Shown here: in pieces, positions 34,875 through 42,264 of the stretch | How the letters are laid out: every line of letters begins with the position of its first letter | How positions within the stretch are numbered: the stretch's first letter is position 1 | From: Nocardia sputorum | GTDB taxonomy: Bacteria; Actinomycetota; Actinomycetes; Mycobacteriales; Mycobacteriaceae | Assembly (NCBI RefSeq): GCF_027924405.1 | Contig: NZ_AP026978.1 | Location: 2,914,001-2,978,000, forward strand | Direction: 5' to 3' | Length of the DNA: 64,000 bases | Translations under genes and position numbers: made by a program | Notes under the pieces: model-generated | What the model was told of the DNA's origin: nothing | Seen by the model: only the letters and a program-made list of their open reading frames with translations | Database searches by the model: none

Positions 34875-35140
34875 CTCCTTTCGGATCCGTCCGGCTCCAG
34901 CGTCTCGGTCTCGACGGGGGCCGTGGGACGGGTGACATGGACGTCGTTGTGGATCCGTGCGTGCGGAAGCTGCTCGTGCACTACGGTTTCCATCTGTTGC
35001 TTGCAGTTCTCGCTGCTCACCTCGCCGCAGAGCACCACGACGTCGCCGCGGATGGTCACCTGCACACCGAGTTCGGCGGTGCGGGGGTCCTCGGCCAGCG
35101 CCCGGCGCAACCGTGCGACCAGGTATTGCGGCTGCTCCAT
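34871..35140 (-). CDS. BON-domain protein
   Basis: An 89-residue protein that is almost entirely one BON domain: LVARLRRALAEDPRTAELGVQVTIRGD, then VVLCGEVSSENCKQQMETVV and ARIHNDVHV. BON domains are often membrane- or lipid-associated and occur in stress proteins such as OsmY. There is no signal peptide here, so it is cytoplasmic. It begins directly after the nucleotidyltransferase stop (adjacent bases) and overlaps the phosphoesterase start by four bases. Confidence 0.82.
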   Translation of the reverse strand: MEQPQYLVARLRRALAEDPRTAELGVQVTIRGDVVVLCGEVSSENCKQQMETVVHEQLPHARIHNDVHVTRPTAPVETETLEPDGSERS

Positions 35141-35704
35141 CTATTCCACCTTTCCGGTGCGGGTGATGCCGAGATCGTCCAGCAGGCCCATGAACGCCCG
35201 CGCGTAGGGCGACGCCTTGGTCTGTTCGCGCACCATTTCCCAGTCCACCTGTTCACGCAAGTCCCGTGCGATGTGCAGGATCGGGCTCAGATCCAGGCGG
35301 TGCGCGTCGAAGACGAGCATCTTGTCCACCATCAGGTCGGTGCCGCTGATCACGGGGGCCTTGGCCGGCCCGATCCGCATCTCGGTGGCCCGGTCGAGCA
35401 GGTCGTCGGTGACGTCGCGGTCGTTCGGACGGTGGATGACGTCGACGAGGATGTCGTCGGCGTAAACCTTGCGCAACCAGTTCTCCGGCGGGTCGCATAC
35501 CCGCAGGCCCGCCCGGGCCAGTGTATGGATCGCCCGCCCGCTGTCCTCGGGTTTGACGAAGATGTCGACGTCGTGCTGGGAGGCAGGGCCGCCACGGGCG
35601 TAGACCGCGCAGCCGCCCGCCACCGCGAATCGGATATCTGTCGCCGCCAGCGCGTTCACCGTGCGGGTGAGCGCATGCAGCAGCTGATCGGTGGTAACGG
35701 CCAT
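35141..35704 (-). CDS. Nucleotidyltransferase-fold protein
   Basis: A 187-residue protein with a Pol-beta-type nucleotidyltransferase core: FAVAGGCAVYARGGPASQHDVDIFV holds the Gly-Gly and Asp-x-Asp signatures, in pieces, followed by a helical tail. It resembles nucleotidyl transferases of the AbiEii/MNT-like superfamily but has no toxin-antitoxin partner. It is the first gene of an operon with BON and phosphoesterase genes. ATG 35704 has no Shine-Dalgarno. A SigF-like -10 ends nine bases before it, suggesting an almost leaderless mRNA. Confidence 0.8.
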   Translation of the reverse strand: MAVTTDQLLHALTRTVNALAATDIRFAVAGGCAVYARGGPASQHDVDIFVKPEDSGRAIHTLARAGLRVCDPPENWLRKVYADDILVDVIHRPNDRDVTDDLLDRATEMRIGPAKAPVISGTDLMVDKMLVFDAHRLDLSPILHIARDLREQVDWEMVREQTKASPYARAFMGLLDDLGITRTGKVE

Positions 35705-35713
35705 GCAGCGGTG

Positions 35714-35739
35714 GTACCCGGCGGACACCGGGTTAATCG
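35714..35739 (-). promoter_or_regulatory. SigF-like promoter for nucleotidyltransferase operon
   Basis: On the minus strand CGATT, 15 bases, GGGTAC, ending nine bases before the start codon. Its -35 abuts the -35 of the divergent chaB promoter. Confidence 0.55.
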
Positions 35740-35755
35740 ACGTTTCACCGGGTAT
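35730..35755 (+). promoter_or_regulatory. SigF-like promoter for chaB-like gene
   Basis: GGGTT, 15 bases, GGGTAT, about 90 bp before the ChaB-like start. The -10 is the full SigF consensus and the -35 matches GGWWT at four of five positions. Confidence 0.65.
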
Positions 35756-35846
35756 GCGTCCGGATATCCGGAGGGCCCGCATGCGCCGGCACCGGGCTTT
35801 CGGACCTCTTCGGACCGCGGGCCTCGGGACGCGAAAGGAGCGGCAC

Positions 35847-36272
35847 ATGCCCAAGACGACAGCACGCGGCGACGTGAAGAAATCCGAGTTGCCCAGCACG
35901 CTGGAGCGGTCGGACGAGAAGGCGCAGCGCACCTTCGCCGAGGCGCACGACGCCGCGCTCGAACAGTACGACGGCGACGAGCAGCGCGCCCATCGGGTGG
36001 CCTACGCCGCGCTGAAACACAGCTACGAGAAGGTCGGCGACCATTGGGAGCCGAAAGCCCGGCGCGGTCCCTCCGACGAGCGCGCCGCGCAGCGTGGCCC
36101 GAACGCGAAGGGCGAGACCGCCGAAGGCGTGGATGCGAACGCTTCGAAAGAGCATCTGCTCGGCATCGCCCGGCGGTTGGACATCTCCGGCCGCTCGCGG
36201 ATGACCAAGGACGAACTCGTCGAGGCGATCAAGAAACGCAATCGCCGGGAGGCAGCGCGTGCCCGAAGCTGA
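35847..36272 (+). CDS. ChaB/Rho-N-domain protein
   Basis: A 141-residue charged protein. The N-terminal half is ChaB-like (ELPSTLERSDEKAQRTFAEAHDAALEQY, AHRVAYAALKHSYEK). The C-terminal segment KEHLLGIARRLDISGRSRMTKDELVEAIKKRNRR, in pieces, is a Rho N-terminal/SAP-like helix-extended-loop-helix. Such fusions are common in actinobacteria and induced by stress, with unknown molecular role. AAAGGAG precedes ATG 35847. The DUF6328 gene overlaps its 3' end by 14 bp. Confidence 0.85.
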   Translation: MPKTTARGDVKKSELPSTLERSDEKAQRTFAEAHDAALEQYDGDEQRAHRVAYAALKHSYEKVGDHWEPKARRGPSDERAAQRGPNAKGETAEGVDANASKEHLLGIARRLDISGRSRMTKDELVEAIKKRNRREAARARS

Positions 36273-36771
36273 CGACGGCGCGTGGGCGCGCCGCGCGCGG
36301 GGCGAGACCGAACTCGAACGACTGGACCGCAACTGGAGCAGCCTGGTGCAGGAATTGCGTGTCGTGCAGACCGGCGTGCAGTTCCTGTTCGGGGCGCTGC
36401 TGGTGTTGCCGTTCCAGGCGTCGTTCGGCACGCTCTCACCCGGCATGCGAGCGCTCTACCTGGCCACGCTGGCCGCCGTGCTGGGGGCGACGGTGTTCCT
36501 GATCGCGCCGGTGTCCTGGCATCGGATCCTGTTCCGCAGGCACCGGCTGGGCAATGTCGTCTCCGCGGCACACCGCTGCGCGATGGCGGGCGTCGCACTG
36601 CTGGGGCTGGCGCTGATCGGCGCGGTGGTCCTCGTCGTCGACTACGTCACCGGGACGGCCGCGGCGGTGGCGTCCGGCGTCGCGAGTGTCGCGCTGTTCA
36701 CGGCGACCTGGCTGGTCGCGCCGTGGCGCTGGCGCAGCGCCTCCGAGGACGTCCGCGCCGACCACTACTGA
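36259..36771 (+). CDS. DUF6328 four-helix membrane protein
   Basis: A 170-residue protein. The cytoplasmic N-terminus has LERLDRNWSSLVQELRVVQTGVQFLFGALLVLPFQ, the hallmark of this family, in pieces, then four membrane helices. Function is unknown; members occur beside stress genes in many actinobacteria. The GTG start at 36259 overlaps the chaB-like gene, so the two are probably translated from one SigF-dependent mRNA. Confidence 0.82.
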   Translation: MPEADDGAWARRARGETELERLDRNWSSLVQELRVVQTGVQFLFGALLVLPFQASFGTLSPGMRALYLATLAAVLGATVFLIAPVSWHRILFRRHRLGNVVSAAHRCAMAGVALLGLALIGAVVLVVDYVTGTAAAVASGVASVALFTATWLVAPWRWRSASEDVRADHY

Positions 36772-36773
36772 CC

Positions 36774-36797
36774 TGACCCACCGCCGCCCCCGGGTCA
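36774..36797. terminator. Convergent hairpin
   Basis: TGACCC and GGGTCA form a 6-bp stem around a 12-base loop, exactly between the DUF6328 stop and the GT4 stop. It could end transcription in both directions. Confidence 0.35.
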
Positions 36798-38009
36798 CCG
36801 GGCCCAGGAGACGACCTCGCCCGCGTGAGCGGGGGCGCCACGGTGGTAGGCGCTGAGTATCTCCGCCGCGACCCGGTCCCAGGAGTTCCGGCCCGCGGCA
36901 CGCTGATAGCCTGCGGCGCCCCACGTGTCGCGCAGGGTCGCGTCGGCGAGCAATGGACGCACGGCCCGCGCGATAGCGTCGGCTTCGGGTGGGGCGACGA
37001 AGCGCCCGGTGACGCCGTCCACCACGGTATCCAGCAGACCGCCGACGGGCGTGGCGATCACCGGTTTCCCGCAGGCCATCGCCTCCAGCGCCACCCGCCC
37101 GAACGGTTCGTACCACGGCGTGCAGAGCACGACGTCCGCGGAGCGGTACAGCCGCGGCAGCGCCGGTCGCGTCACCGGTCCGGTCAGCCGGAGTCGTTCG
37201 CGCACACCGTGTTCCGAGGCGAGGCGGCGCAGTCTGCGGCCTTCGGTGTCGTCTTCGTCGTCGGCGGACGGGCCGCCCACGATCACCAGTTCCGTGTCCG
37301 GGAGGTCCGCCAGTGCCTTGATCACCGGGTCGAATCCGCTGCGCCGCACCAGCTCTCCGGCGGCGAGCAATCGGTGCGTGGCATGCCGGTCGGCCGCGGC
37401 GCCTTCCGGGGTGAACAGGGTGAGGTCGACCCCGTGCGGCACGATCGAGGTCCGGAAACGCGGCACGCCCATCCTGGTCAGGTCGGCGATCTCGTCGGAG
37501 CAGGTCGCCACCACGTGGGCCGCTCGCGTCGCGATGAGCCGCTCGAACCGGATGCGTGAGCGCGGGCTCGGGTCGGCCAGGCCTTCGCAGCGCCGCTGCA
37601 CGGTGCCGAGGCCGTGGAAGGTCAGCACCACCGGGATGCCGTGCGCGCGGGCGGCCAGCTCGGCGGCGAGCCCGGACTTCCAGTAGTGCGCGTGCGTGAT
37701 GTCCGGTCGTTCGGCGGCCCAGTGCCGCCGCAGGCCCGTGCCGAAGTCCCCGAGATAGGGCAGGGTCCGGTCGCTCGGTAGCGGAGCGGGCGGTCCGGCC
37801 GCGACGTGCACCACGCGGTAGCCGCCTTCGGCGAGCAGTTCGGCCGACGCGCGTGGACTGATGCGCCGGGTGTAGACGGTGACCTCGTGGCCGCGGCGCG
37901 CGTACGCCGCCGACAATTCGGCTACGTAGGTGCCGCGGCCGCCTCCGTCGGCGGGGCTCCCTTCGGCGAGGGGGCTGGCATCTTCGGAAACCATGGCAAT
38001 CTTCACCGG
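36795..38009 (-). CDS. Glycosyltransferase family 4
   Basis: A 404-residue GT-B glycosyltransferase. The N-terminus KIAMVSEDASPL and the GGRGTYVAELSAAYARRGHEVTVYTR segment are typical. The C-terminal domain has VVLCTPWYEPFGRVALEAMACGKPVIATPVGG, with the E-x7-E nucleotide-sugar motif, in pieces. It transfers a sugar from a nucleotide donor, perhaps to make a storage or compatible-solute glycoside; that role is inference from the stress context. GTG 38009 with GGAG six bases upstream is preferred over GTG 38033. A SigF-like promoter lies about 95 bp upstream. Confidence 0.86.
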   Translation of the reverse strand, partial: PVKIAMVSEDASPLAEGSPADGGGRGTYVAELSAAYARRGHEVTVYTRRISPRASAELLAEGGYRVVHVAAGPPAPLPSDRTLPYLGDFGTGLRRHWAAERPDITHAHYWKSGLAAELAARAHGIPVVLTFHGLGTVQRRCEGLADPSPRSRIRFERLIATRAAHVVATCSDEIADLTRMGVPRFRTSIVPHGVDLTLFTPEGAAADRHATHRLLAAGELVRRSGFDPVIKALADLPDTELVIVGGPSADDEDDTEGRRLRRLASEHGVRERLRLTGPVTRPALPRLYRSADVVLCTPWYEPFGRVALEAMACGKPVIATPVGGLLDTVVDGVTGRFVAPPEADAIARAVRPLLADATLRDTWGAAGYQRAAGRNSWDRVAAEILSAYHRGAPAHAGEVVSWAR

Positions 38010-38397
38010 GTGCTCCGTTCTCGTCGCGGGCACCCTCCGGCCGCGCGAATCCGCGCGGTTGCCCTACGACCGGCATCGCGTGACGTGTGGGATATGTCGG
38101 GGATATGCCCCGAGGCGGATCGATGAAACCCCACGTCAGCGGCAATATCCCCAGCCGAACGGTCGGTTTGTGCCGGTGACGGGCGCTCCGGCGGCGGGTC
38201 ACGTTCTCCTACCGAACGCTGTCGGGAACGGGTGGACCGTGCCACACTGTAGGGAGGTTGAGATCACAGCCGACCCCGGTTCGACGCATTCGGCGCAGCC
38301 GGTCGATGGGACGGCACGGCAACCGATTCGCGCTCGCGCCGCCTTCGTCCCCGGCCCGCCACGGAGGACTGGATACCCCCTACACGGGAGGTTCGAC
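38010..38397. other. Divergent promoter region, GT4 / STAS
   Basis: A 388-bp stretch. It holds the GT4 promoter candidate at 38105-38130. I found no SigF-like element for the STAS gene, whose promoter must be of another type. No gene is supported. Confidence 0.4.
38105..38130 (-). promoter_or_regulatory. SigF-like promoter for GT4 gene
   Basis: On the minus strand GGTTT (perfect GGWWT), 15 bases, then GGGCAT. The -10 has C for T at the fourth position, the same variant as the usfY candidate. Confidence 0.5.
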
Positions 38398-38811
38398 TTG
38401 TCTGCCATTTCTCTGCTACGGGAGCACGCCGAGGGCGTGCATCTCAATGGTTCGGGACCGGGACGTCGTCGGGACAACCGGTTGTGGGCGCAGCGGGTGG
38501 ATCGCCGCCGGGAATGCGTGGTGGTCCGTGTCGAAGGCGAGTTGGACGCCGCCGTGTCGGCCGAGTTCTTCGAGACGGTCGACCGTGCGTTGCAGTCACC
38601 GTGCGATGCCGTGGTGATCGATCTGCGGGCGGCGCGGTTCTTGAGTCTGCGCGCGGCCGTGCGGCTCGGTGGCCTGCGTAGGGACGGGGTCGGTCGTCCG
38701 GATCTGCGGATCGTGGCGGGCGGACCGGGAGTGGAGCGCGCACTAGAGGTGACCGGCGTGCGGTCGTTGTTCCCCAGCTACTCCTCCATGCGGGCAGCCC
38801 TGGACGCCTGA
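38398..38811 (+). CDS. STAS-domain anti-sigma factor antagonist
   Basis: A 137-residue protein. From residue ~40 the STAS fold is clear: CVVVRVEGELDAAVSAEFFETVDRAL, CDAVVIDLRAARFLSLRAAVRL, LRIVAGGPGVERALEVTG, in pieces. The Ser preceding L in RFLSLRAAV sits where anti-anti-sigma factors are phosphorylated. It starts with TTG at 38398, six bases after GGGAGG. Position two genes upstream of an RsbW-type anti-sigma factor and sigF suggests it binds UsfX and frees SigF. Confidence 0.8.
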   Translation: MSAISLLREHAEGVHLNGSGPGRRRDNRLWAQRVDRRRECVVVRVEGELDAAVSAEFFETVDRALQSPCDAVVIDLRAARFLSLRAAVRLGGLRRDGVGRPDLRIVAGGPGVERALEVTGVRSLFPSYSSMRAALDA

Positions 38812-38849
38812 GCTGAAGGGCGCGGCGCCCCGAAGCCCCTGCTCGCGGT

Positions 38850-39587
38850 GTGACCGCTGCCGATCCGGTCACACCGGGTGCACCGGCATCGGATACTTCT
38901 GCGGTGAGTGATAGCAGGTCGGTCCAGCCCGAGGAAGCCCGGGCGCTGGACCGAGTGATCGGTTCGGGAACGCCGCAGAGTGTGGGCAGTTTCCGGTTCT
39001 GGTTCGCCGACCGGCGATGGGAATGGTCGGACGAGGTCGCGTCGATGCACGGCTACGCGCCGGGGGCGGTGACGCCGACGACGGAGCTATTGCTGACGCA
39101 CAAGCACCCGGAAGATCGCGAAGCGGTGGCCAGCGCCCTGGCGCGGTCGATCGCCGACGCGGAACCGTTCTCCAGCCGGCATCGCATCATCGATACCGAA
39201 GGCGCCGTGCATCACGTGATCCTCGTCGCCGATCGCATGGTCGACGAGGAGGAGCGCGTCGTCGGCACCTCCGGCTACTACATCGATGTCACCGACACAC
39301 TCGCCGAACACCGGCAGGAGACGCTGGACGGCGCCCTGCCCGAGCTGTACGCCGCCCGAGCCGTGATCGAGCAGGCGAAGGGCGCGCTCATGCTGATTTA
39401 CGGCATCGGACCCGAGCAGGCGTTCCGGGTGCTGAGCTGGCGGTCGCAGGAAACCAACGTCAAGCTGCGCAGGCTGGCCGCCCGGCTGGTGGCCGATCTG
39501 CCCGGCCTGACGCGTGTCCCCGCCGCGCTGCGGACGGAGTTCGACCACCTGCTGCTCACCGCGCACGAGCGCATCGACGGCGACTGA
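38850..39587 (+). CDS. PAS-ANTAR RNA-binding regulator
   Basis: A 245-residue protein. A PAS_3-like sensor at about 40-150 has FRFWFADRRWEWSDEVASMHGYAPG and STRHRIIDTEG-like SSRHRIIDTEGAVHHVI. The C-terminal ANTAR domain (about 165-225) contains ARAVIEQAKGALMLIYGIGPEQAFRVL, the helix that binds paired RNA hairpins to control termination. In mycobacteria ANTAR proteins sit in stress and lipid regulons. GTG 38850 and GTG 38904 are both possible starts. The gene is between the STAS gene and usfX. Confidence 0.87.
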   Translation: MTAADPVTPGAPASDTSAVSDSRSVQPEEARALDRVIGSGTPQSVGSFRFWFADRRWEWSDEVASMHGYAPGAVTPTTELLLTHKHPEDREAVASALARSIADAEPFSSRHRIIDTEGAVHHVILVADRMVDEEERVVGTSGYYIDVTDTLAEHRQETLDGALPELYAARAVIEQAKGALMLIYGIGPEQAFRVLSWRSQETNVKLRRLAARLVADLPGLTRVPAALRTEFDHLLLTAHERIDGD

Positions 39588-39591
39588 CCGG

Positions 39592-39617
39592 CGTTTCGAT
39601 CCAGCCTCGGCGGGTAC
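39592..39617 (+). promoter_or_regulatory. SigF-like promoter of usfX-sigF
   Basis: CGTTT, 15 bases, GGGTAC. It lies in the only gap of the sigF cluster, 134 bp before usfX. This matches the autoregulated usfX promoter position known from mycobacteria. Confidence 0.65.
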
Positions 39618-39751
39618 GTCCTCGGACGAGGAACGCGGCGTATATCTGCTCCACAGTCCGCGGTGCCCGCGGTGTTTCGGCCGCCAGGAGAACCCGCGGC
39701 GATGTGCAGGCCACAGTGGAGTGGCTGTGAGGACAAGGTGGTGATGGGCAA

Positions 39752-40183
39752 ATGGGGGAGTGGACTTCCCGATCCTTTACCGACACGACGACCGTCGGTG
39801 TGCGAGTGCCCGCCCAGCTGGAGCAGCTGACCATGCTGCGCGCGCTCGCCGAGACCGTCGCCCTCATCGCCGACTTCGCCCTCGATGAGGTGACCGACAT
39901 CCGGCTCGCGCTCGACGAGGTGGCGACCTCGCTCATTCTCGACGCCGCGCCCGGCTCGATGATCGACTGTGAGTTCACCTACGACACCGACAAGATGTTC
40001 GTGCACGTCTCGTCGGTCGCGGTCACCGAGTCGGTGGTCGGCCACGCCGGGCTCGGCTGGCACATCGTGCGCACGCTGACCGACTCGATCGCCGCCGCGC
40101 AAGGCTCCTACGACAGCGTGCTGGGCGGGTATCCGACAGTGATCGACTTCAGCTGGGTGCGGGGTGCCCCGAATGGCGAGTGA
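39752..40183 (+). CDS. usfX: UsfX/RsbW-type anti-sigma-F factor
   Basis: A 143-residue HATPase_c-fold protein. VRVPAQLEQLTMLRALAETV begins the fold; the ATP-lid N-box is IRLALDEVATSLILDA, with a DEV-x-T pattern where UsfX-like factors have D-E-A-x-N. VVGHAGLGWHIVRTLTD is the G-box. It should bind SigF and hold it off RNA polymerase until an antagonist such as the STAS protein displaces it. Its stop overlaps sigF, the hallmark rsbW-sigB/usfX-sigF arrangement. Confidence 0.85.
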   Translation: MGEWTSRSFTDTTTVGVRVPAQLEQLTMLRALAETVALIADFALDEVTDIRLALDEVATSLILDAAPGSMIDCEFTYDTDKMFVHVSSVAVTESVVGHAGLGWHIVRTLTDSIAAAQGSYDSVLGGYPTVIDFSWVRGAPNGE

Positions 40184-40958
40184 GCCGAGGGGGCGCGGGG
40201 ACACCTACGACAACATCGAGCCGCTTTTCGAGAAGATCGCCGCGCTGGAACCCGGGGACGCGCGCCGCGACGCGATGCGTCAGGAGCTGATCGAGCGGTG
40301 CCTGCCCCTGGCCGAGCACATCGCCAGGAAGTTCTCCGGGCGCGGGGAGAACTTCGATGATCTGCTGCAAGTCGCGCGTCTCGGCTTGGTGCAGGCAGCC
40401 GACCGTTTCGACGTGACGCGCGGGTCGTCGTTCCTGTCTTTCGCCGTCCCCACCATCATGGGCGAGGTCCGGCGGCATTTCCGGGACAACACCTGGGCCG
40501 TGCGGGTGCCGCGCCGGACCAAGGAGATCCAGCTGAGCATCGGTCCGACCGTCGAGACGCTGTCGCAGCGGCTGGGCCGGATGCCCCGAGCCAGGGAGAT
40601 CGCCGCGGAGCTGGGGGTCGACCTGGTCGAGGTGACCCAGGCGCTGATCGCGGGCAACGCCTACCAGTCCTCGTCCATCGACGCGGTCGCGGGCGAGGAC
40701 GCCGAGAGTGCCGCGCAGCCGCTGCTGGACAGCCTCGGCGCCGAAGAGCCGTCCTACCACCTGGTCGAGGACGTGATGGCGGTCGAGCCGCTGCTCGGCG
40801 AGCTGCCGGAGCGCGAGCGTCAGGTGCTGGTCATGCGGTTCTTCGAGTCGTTGACGCAGAACCAGATCGCCGAGCGGCTCGGGGTCTCCCAGATGCACGT
40901 CTCCCGCATTCTTTCCCGGACGCTGAACTCGCTGCGCGAGCAGGCGCTGCGGGACTGA
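40173..40958 (+). CDS. sigF: RNA polymerase sigma factor SigF
   Basis: A 261-residue group 3 sigma factor. Region 2 has FDDLLQVARLGLVQAADRFDVTRGSSFLSFAVPTIMGEVRRHFRDN, in pieces, the SigB/SigF/SigG pattern. Region 3 has RVPRRTKEIQ and LGRMPRAREIAAELGV. Region 4 has LPERERQVLVMRFFESLTQNQIAERLGVSQMHVSRILSR. It directs transcription of general-stress genes from GGWWT...GGGTAY promoters. ATG 40173 overlaps usfX by 11 bp; GTG 40164 is an alternative. Many candidate target promoters lie in this window. Confidence 0.92.
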   Translation: MASEPRGRGDTYDNIEPLFEKIAALEPGDARRDAMRQELIERCLPLAEHIARKFSGRGENFDDLLQVARLGLVQAADRFDVTRGSSFLSFAVPTIMGEVRRHFRDNTWAVRVPRRTKEIQLSIGPTVETLSQRLGRMPRAREIAAELGVDLVEVTQALIAGNAYQSSSIDAVAGEDAESAAQPLLDSLGAEEPSYHLVEDVMAVEPLLGELPERERQVLVMRFFESLTQNQIAERLGVSQMHVSRILSRTLNSLREQALRD

Positions 40959-40969
40959 GCGCGGGTCGC

Positions 40970-41266
40970 CTACACCGGATTCGGCGGAGCGGGATCCGGC
41001 GACGGTCCCGGCAGGCCCGGGTCCGGTGTAGGGCGGCTGGGGTCCGGCACCGGAGGCACCGGGGCGGGGCCGGGTATCGGAGGGCGGGGCGCGGGGCCGG
41101 GAACCGGCGGCAACGGATGCGGATCAGGTTCCGGGGGAATGGGATTCGGGTCCGGAATGGGGTCCGGCTCGGGAATCGGCGGCACCGGATCCGGTTCTGG
41201 GATCGGCGGCACCGGGTCCGGCTCGGGTGTGGGCGGGACCGGCTGTGCCGCGCTGTCACTGGACAT
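40970..41266 (-). CDS. Proline-rich repeat protein (PEPDPVPPI repeats)
   Basis: A 98-residue protein, nearly half proline. After MSSDSAAQ it is built of imperfect PEPDPVPPI and PGPAPxPPxP repeats with a clear period, ending in PPNPV. AGAAGGAG is well placed before the ATG, so it is translated despite the low complexity. There is no signal peptide or membrane helix. Such a chain would be extended or polyproline-II. The function is unknown. It is convergent with sigF and has a SigF-like promoter about 70 bp upstream. Confidence 0.65.
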   Translation of the reverse strand: MSSDSAAQPVPPTPEPDPVPPIPEPDPVPPIPEPDPIPDPNPIPPEPDPHPLPPVPGPAPRPPIPGPAPVPPVPDPSRPTPDPGLPGPSPDPAPPNPV

Positions 41267-41335
41267 GCCAACTCCTTCTCGTTCGAGCGATCGGCCAGCG
41301 GGTGTTTTCGCTCGTCCGGTCCGATCATCGGCCGG

Positions 41336-41361
41336 TTACCCACCGATCGCGGCGCGAACCG
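41336..41361 (-). promoter_or_regulatory. SigF-like promoter for proline-rich gene
   Basis: On the minus strand CGGTT, 15 bases, GGGTAA, about 70 bp before the start codon. The -35 is a weak match; the -10 core GGGTA is intact. Confidence 0.45.
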
Positions 41362-41396
41362 GGTCCGCGCTCGCGCCGGGTGTGGTTCGGCCGACC

Positions 41397-41423
41397 AGTT
41401 TGCCGACGATGACCGGCGGGTAG
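41397..41423 (+). promoter_or_regulatory. SigF-like promoter for WDEWF protein gene
   Basis: AGTTT, 16 bases, GGGTAG, 47 bp before the ATG at 41471. It is divergent from the proline-rich gene's candidate. Confidence 0.5.
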
Positions 41424-41470
41424 TCAGACAAGAACCGGACAACAGATGCCGATGGCTCGAGGAGCTCGTC

Positions 41471-41818
41471 ATGACCGACCAGCGCCGCCCAGGCTCCCGG
41501 ATTCCGCGGTTCGGACCGGGTGGGTCAGGGGCGTCGCCCCAGTCTCGCGGGATTGCCGTCACCAGGAATCACGACGTCATCCGTCGCTGGGCCGCGCAGC
41601 GGGGCGCTCGGCCCGCGACCGTGCCGGGCAGCGAGCACGACGGACGGCTCGGAGTGCTGCGGTTCGACTTCCCCGGATACGGCGGGGCGGTACTGCGTCG
41701 GGTGGGCTGGGACGAGTGGTTCGCCACCTTCGACGCGAGAAATCTGCGCTTCTGGTATCAGGAGCCGAGCGCCGACCGTCCGCCGAGCAATTTCAACCGA
41801 TTGGAACCGCCGCGGTAG
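41471..41818 (+). CDS. Small stress-type protein of the WDEWF family
   Basis: A 115-residue soluble protein. After a disordered N-terminus, TRNHDVIRRWAAQRGARPATV, GVLRFDFPGYGG and VGWDEWFATFDARNLRFWYQE form the conserved core. I recall this pattern from a widespread family of small, uncharacterised bacterial proteins, sometimes mislabelled glucan branching enzyme. GAGGAG lies 10 bases before ATG 41471. A SigF-like promoter precedes it. It faces the proline-rich gene divergently. Confidence 0.7.
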   Translation: MTDQRRPGSRIPRFGPGGSGASPQSRGIAVTRNHDVIRRWAAQRGARPATVPGSEHDGRLGVLRFDFPGYGGAVLRRVGWDEWFATFDARNLRFWYQEPSADRPPSNFNRLEPPR

Positions 41819-42264
41819 CCGGCGGGCCGCTGGCGCCACCGTGAGGCCGGTCACCGTCGGATCCACGTAACCGGCGCATCCTGCTCATGTGACGCACGGC
41901 ACGACGCAGCCGCGCGTTCCATCCGCGACCTCGCTGTCGCCGCTTGTCTCGTTCCGTTCGGTGATGGAAACGAAAAGAATTGCTGCTCAGCGTTTTTCGT
42001 AGGCGTTTCCGTTCCGGTACCCCGCCTGCGGCACGCGGAACTCGTACTGCGCCATCGCCCCCTTGCACCGCAGAATCGGCCGGGCGTATAGCGTCGATGG
42101 AACGACCAAGAGACCCCGGATCGGTCTGCCGGACGTTTACCGGCCGGGCACAGGGGTACTCGTAGCCGAGCAAAGGTTGCTCGAAAAGCGGAAGGTCGCG
42201 TCGGTATGGGGATGCGGTAGTCCGCATCGTGACGCGCTTTCGCATGTCTGCAAGGGATAAGGTC
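41819..42264. other. Upstream region of the two-component operon
   Basis: A 446-bp stretch without a supported gene. It contains the SigF-like promoter at 42134-42159. A weaker housekeeping-like pair, TTGCAC (42063) and TATAGC (42087), has an 18-bp spacer. Short open frames here lack ribosome-binding sites and protein-like composition. Confidence 0.45.
42134..42159 (+). promoter_or_regulatory. SigF-like promoter of the two-component system
   Basis: CGTTT, 15 bases, GGGTAC: identical in both boxes and spacer length to the usfX candidate. It ends 105 bp before the response-regulator start. Confidence 0.6.

Noticed and set aside
35141..35704. AbiE/MNT-type toxin-antitoxin module
   Set aside because: The nucleotidyltransferase fold is present, but its operon partners are a BON protein and a phosphoesterase, not a HEPN or AbiEi partner.
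40970..41266. Short direct repeats that could suggest a CRISPR-like array
   Set aside because: The repeats are in-frame codon repeats of a proline-rich protein with a good ribosome-binding site, without spacer structure or cas genes.
42063..42092. TTGCAC-N18-TATAGC as the promoter of the two-component operon
   Set aside because: It is plausible but leaves a ~170-base leader, and the SigF-like element downstream matches the usfX promoter boxes and spacer. Kept only as a note.
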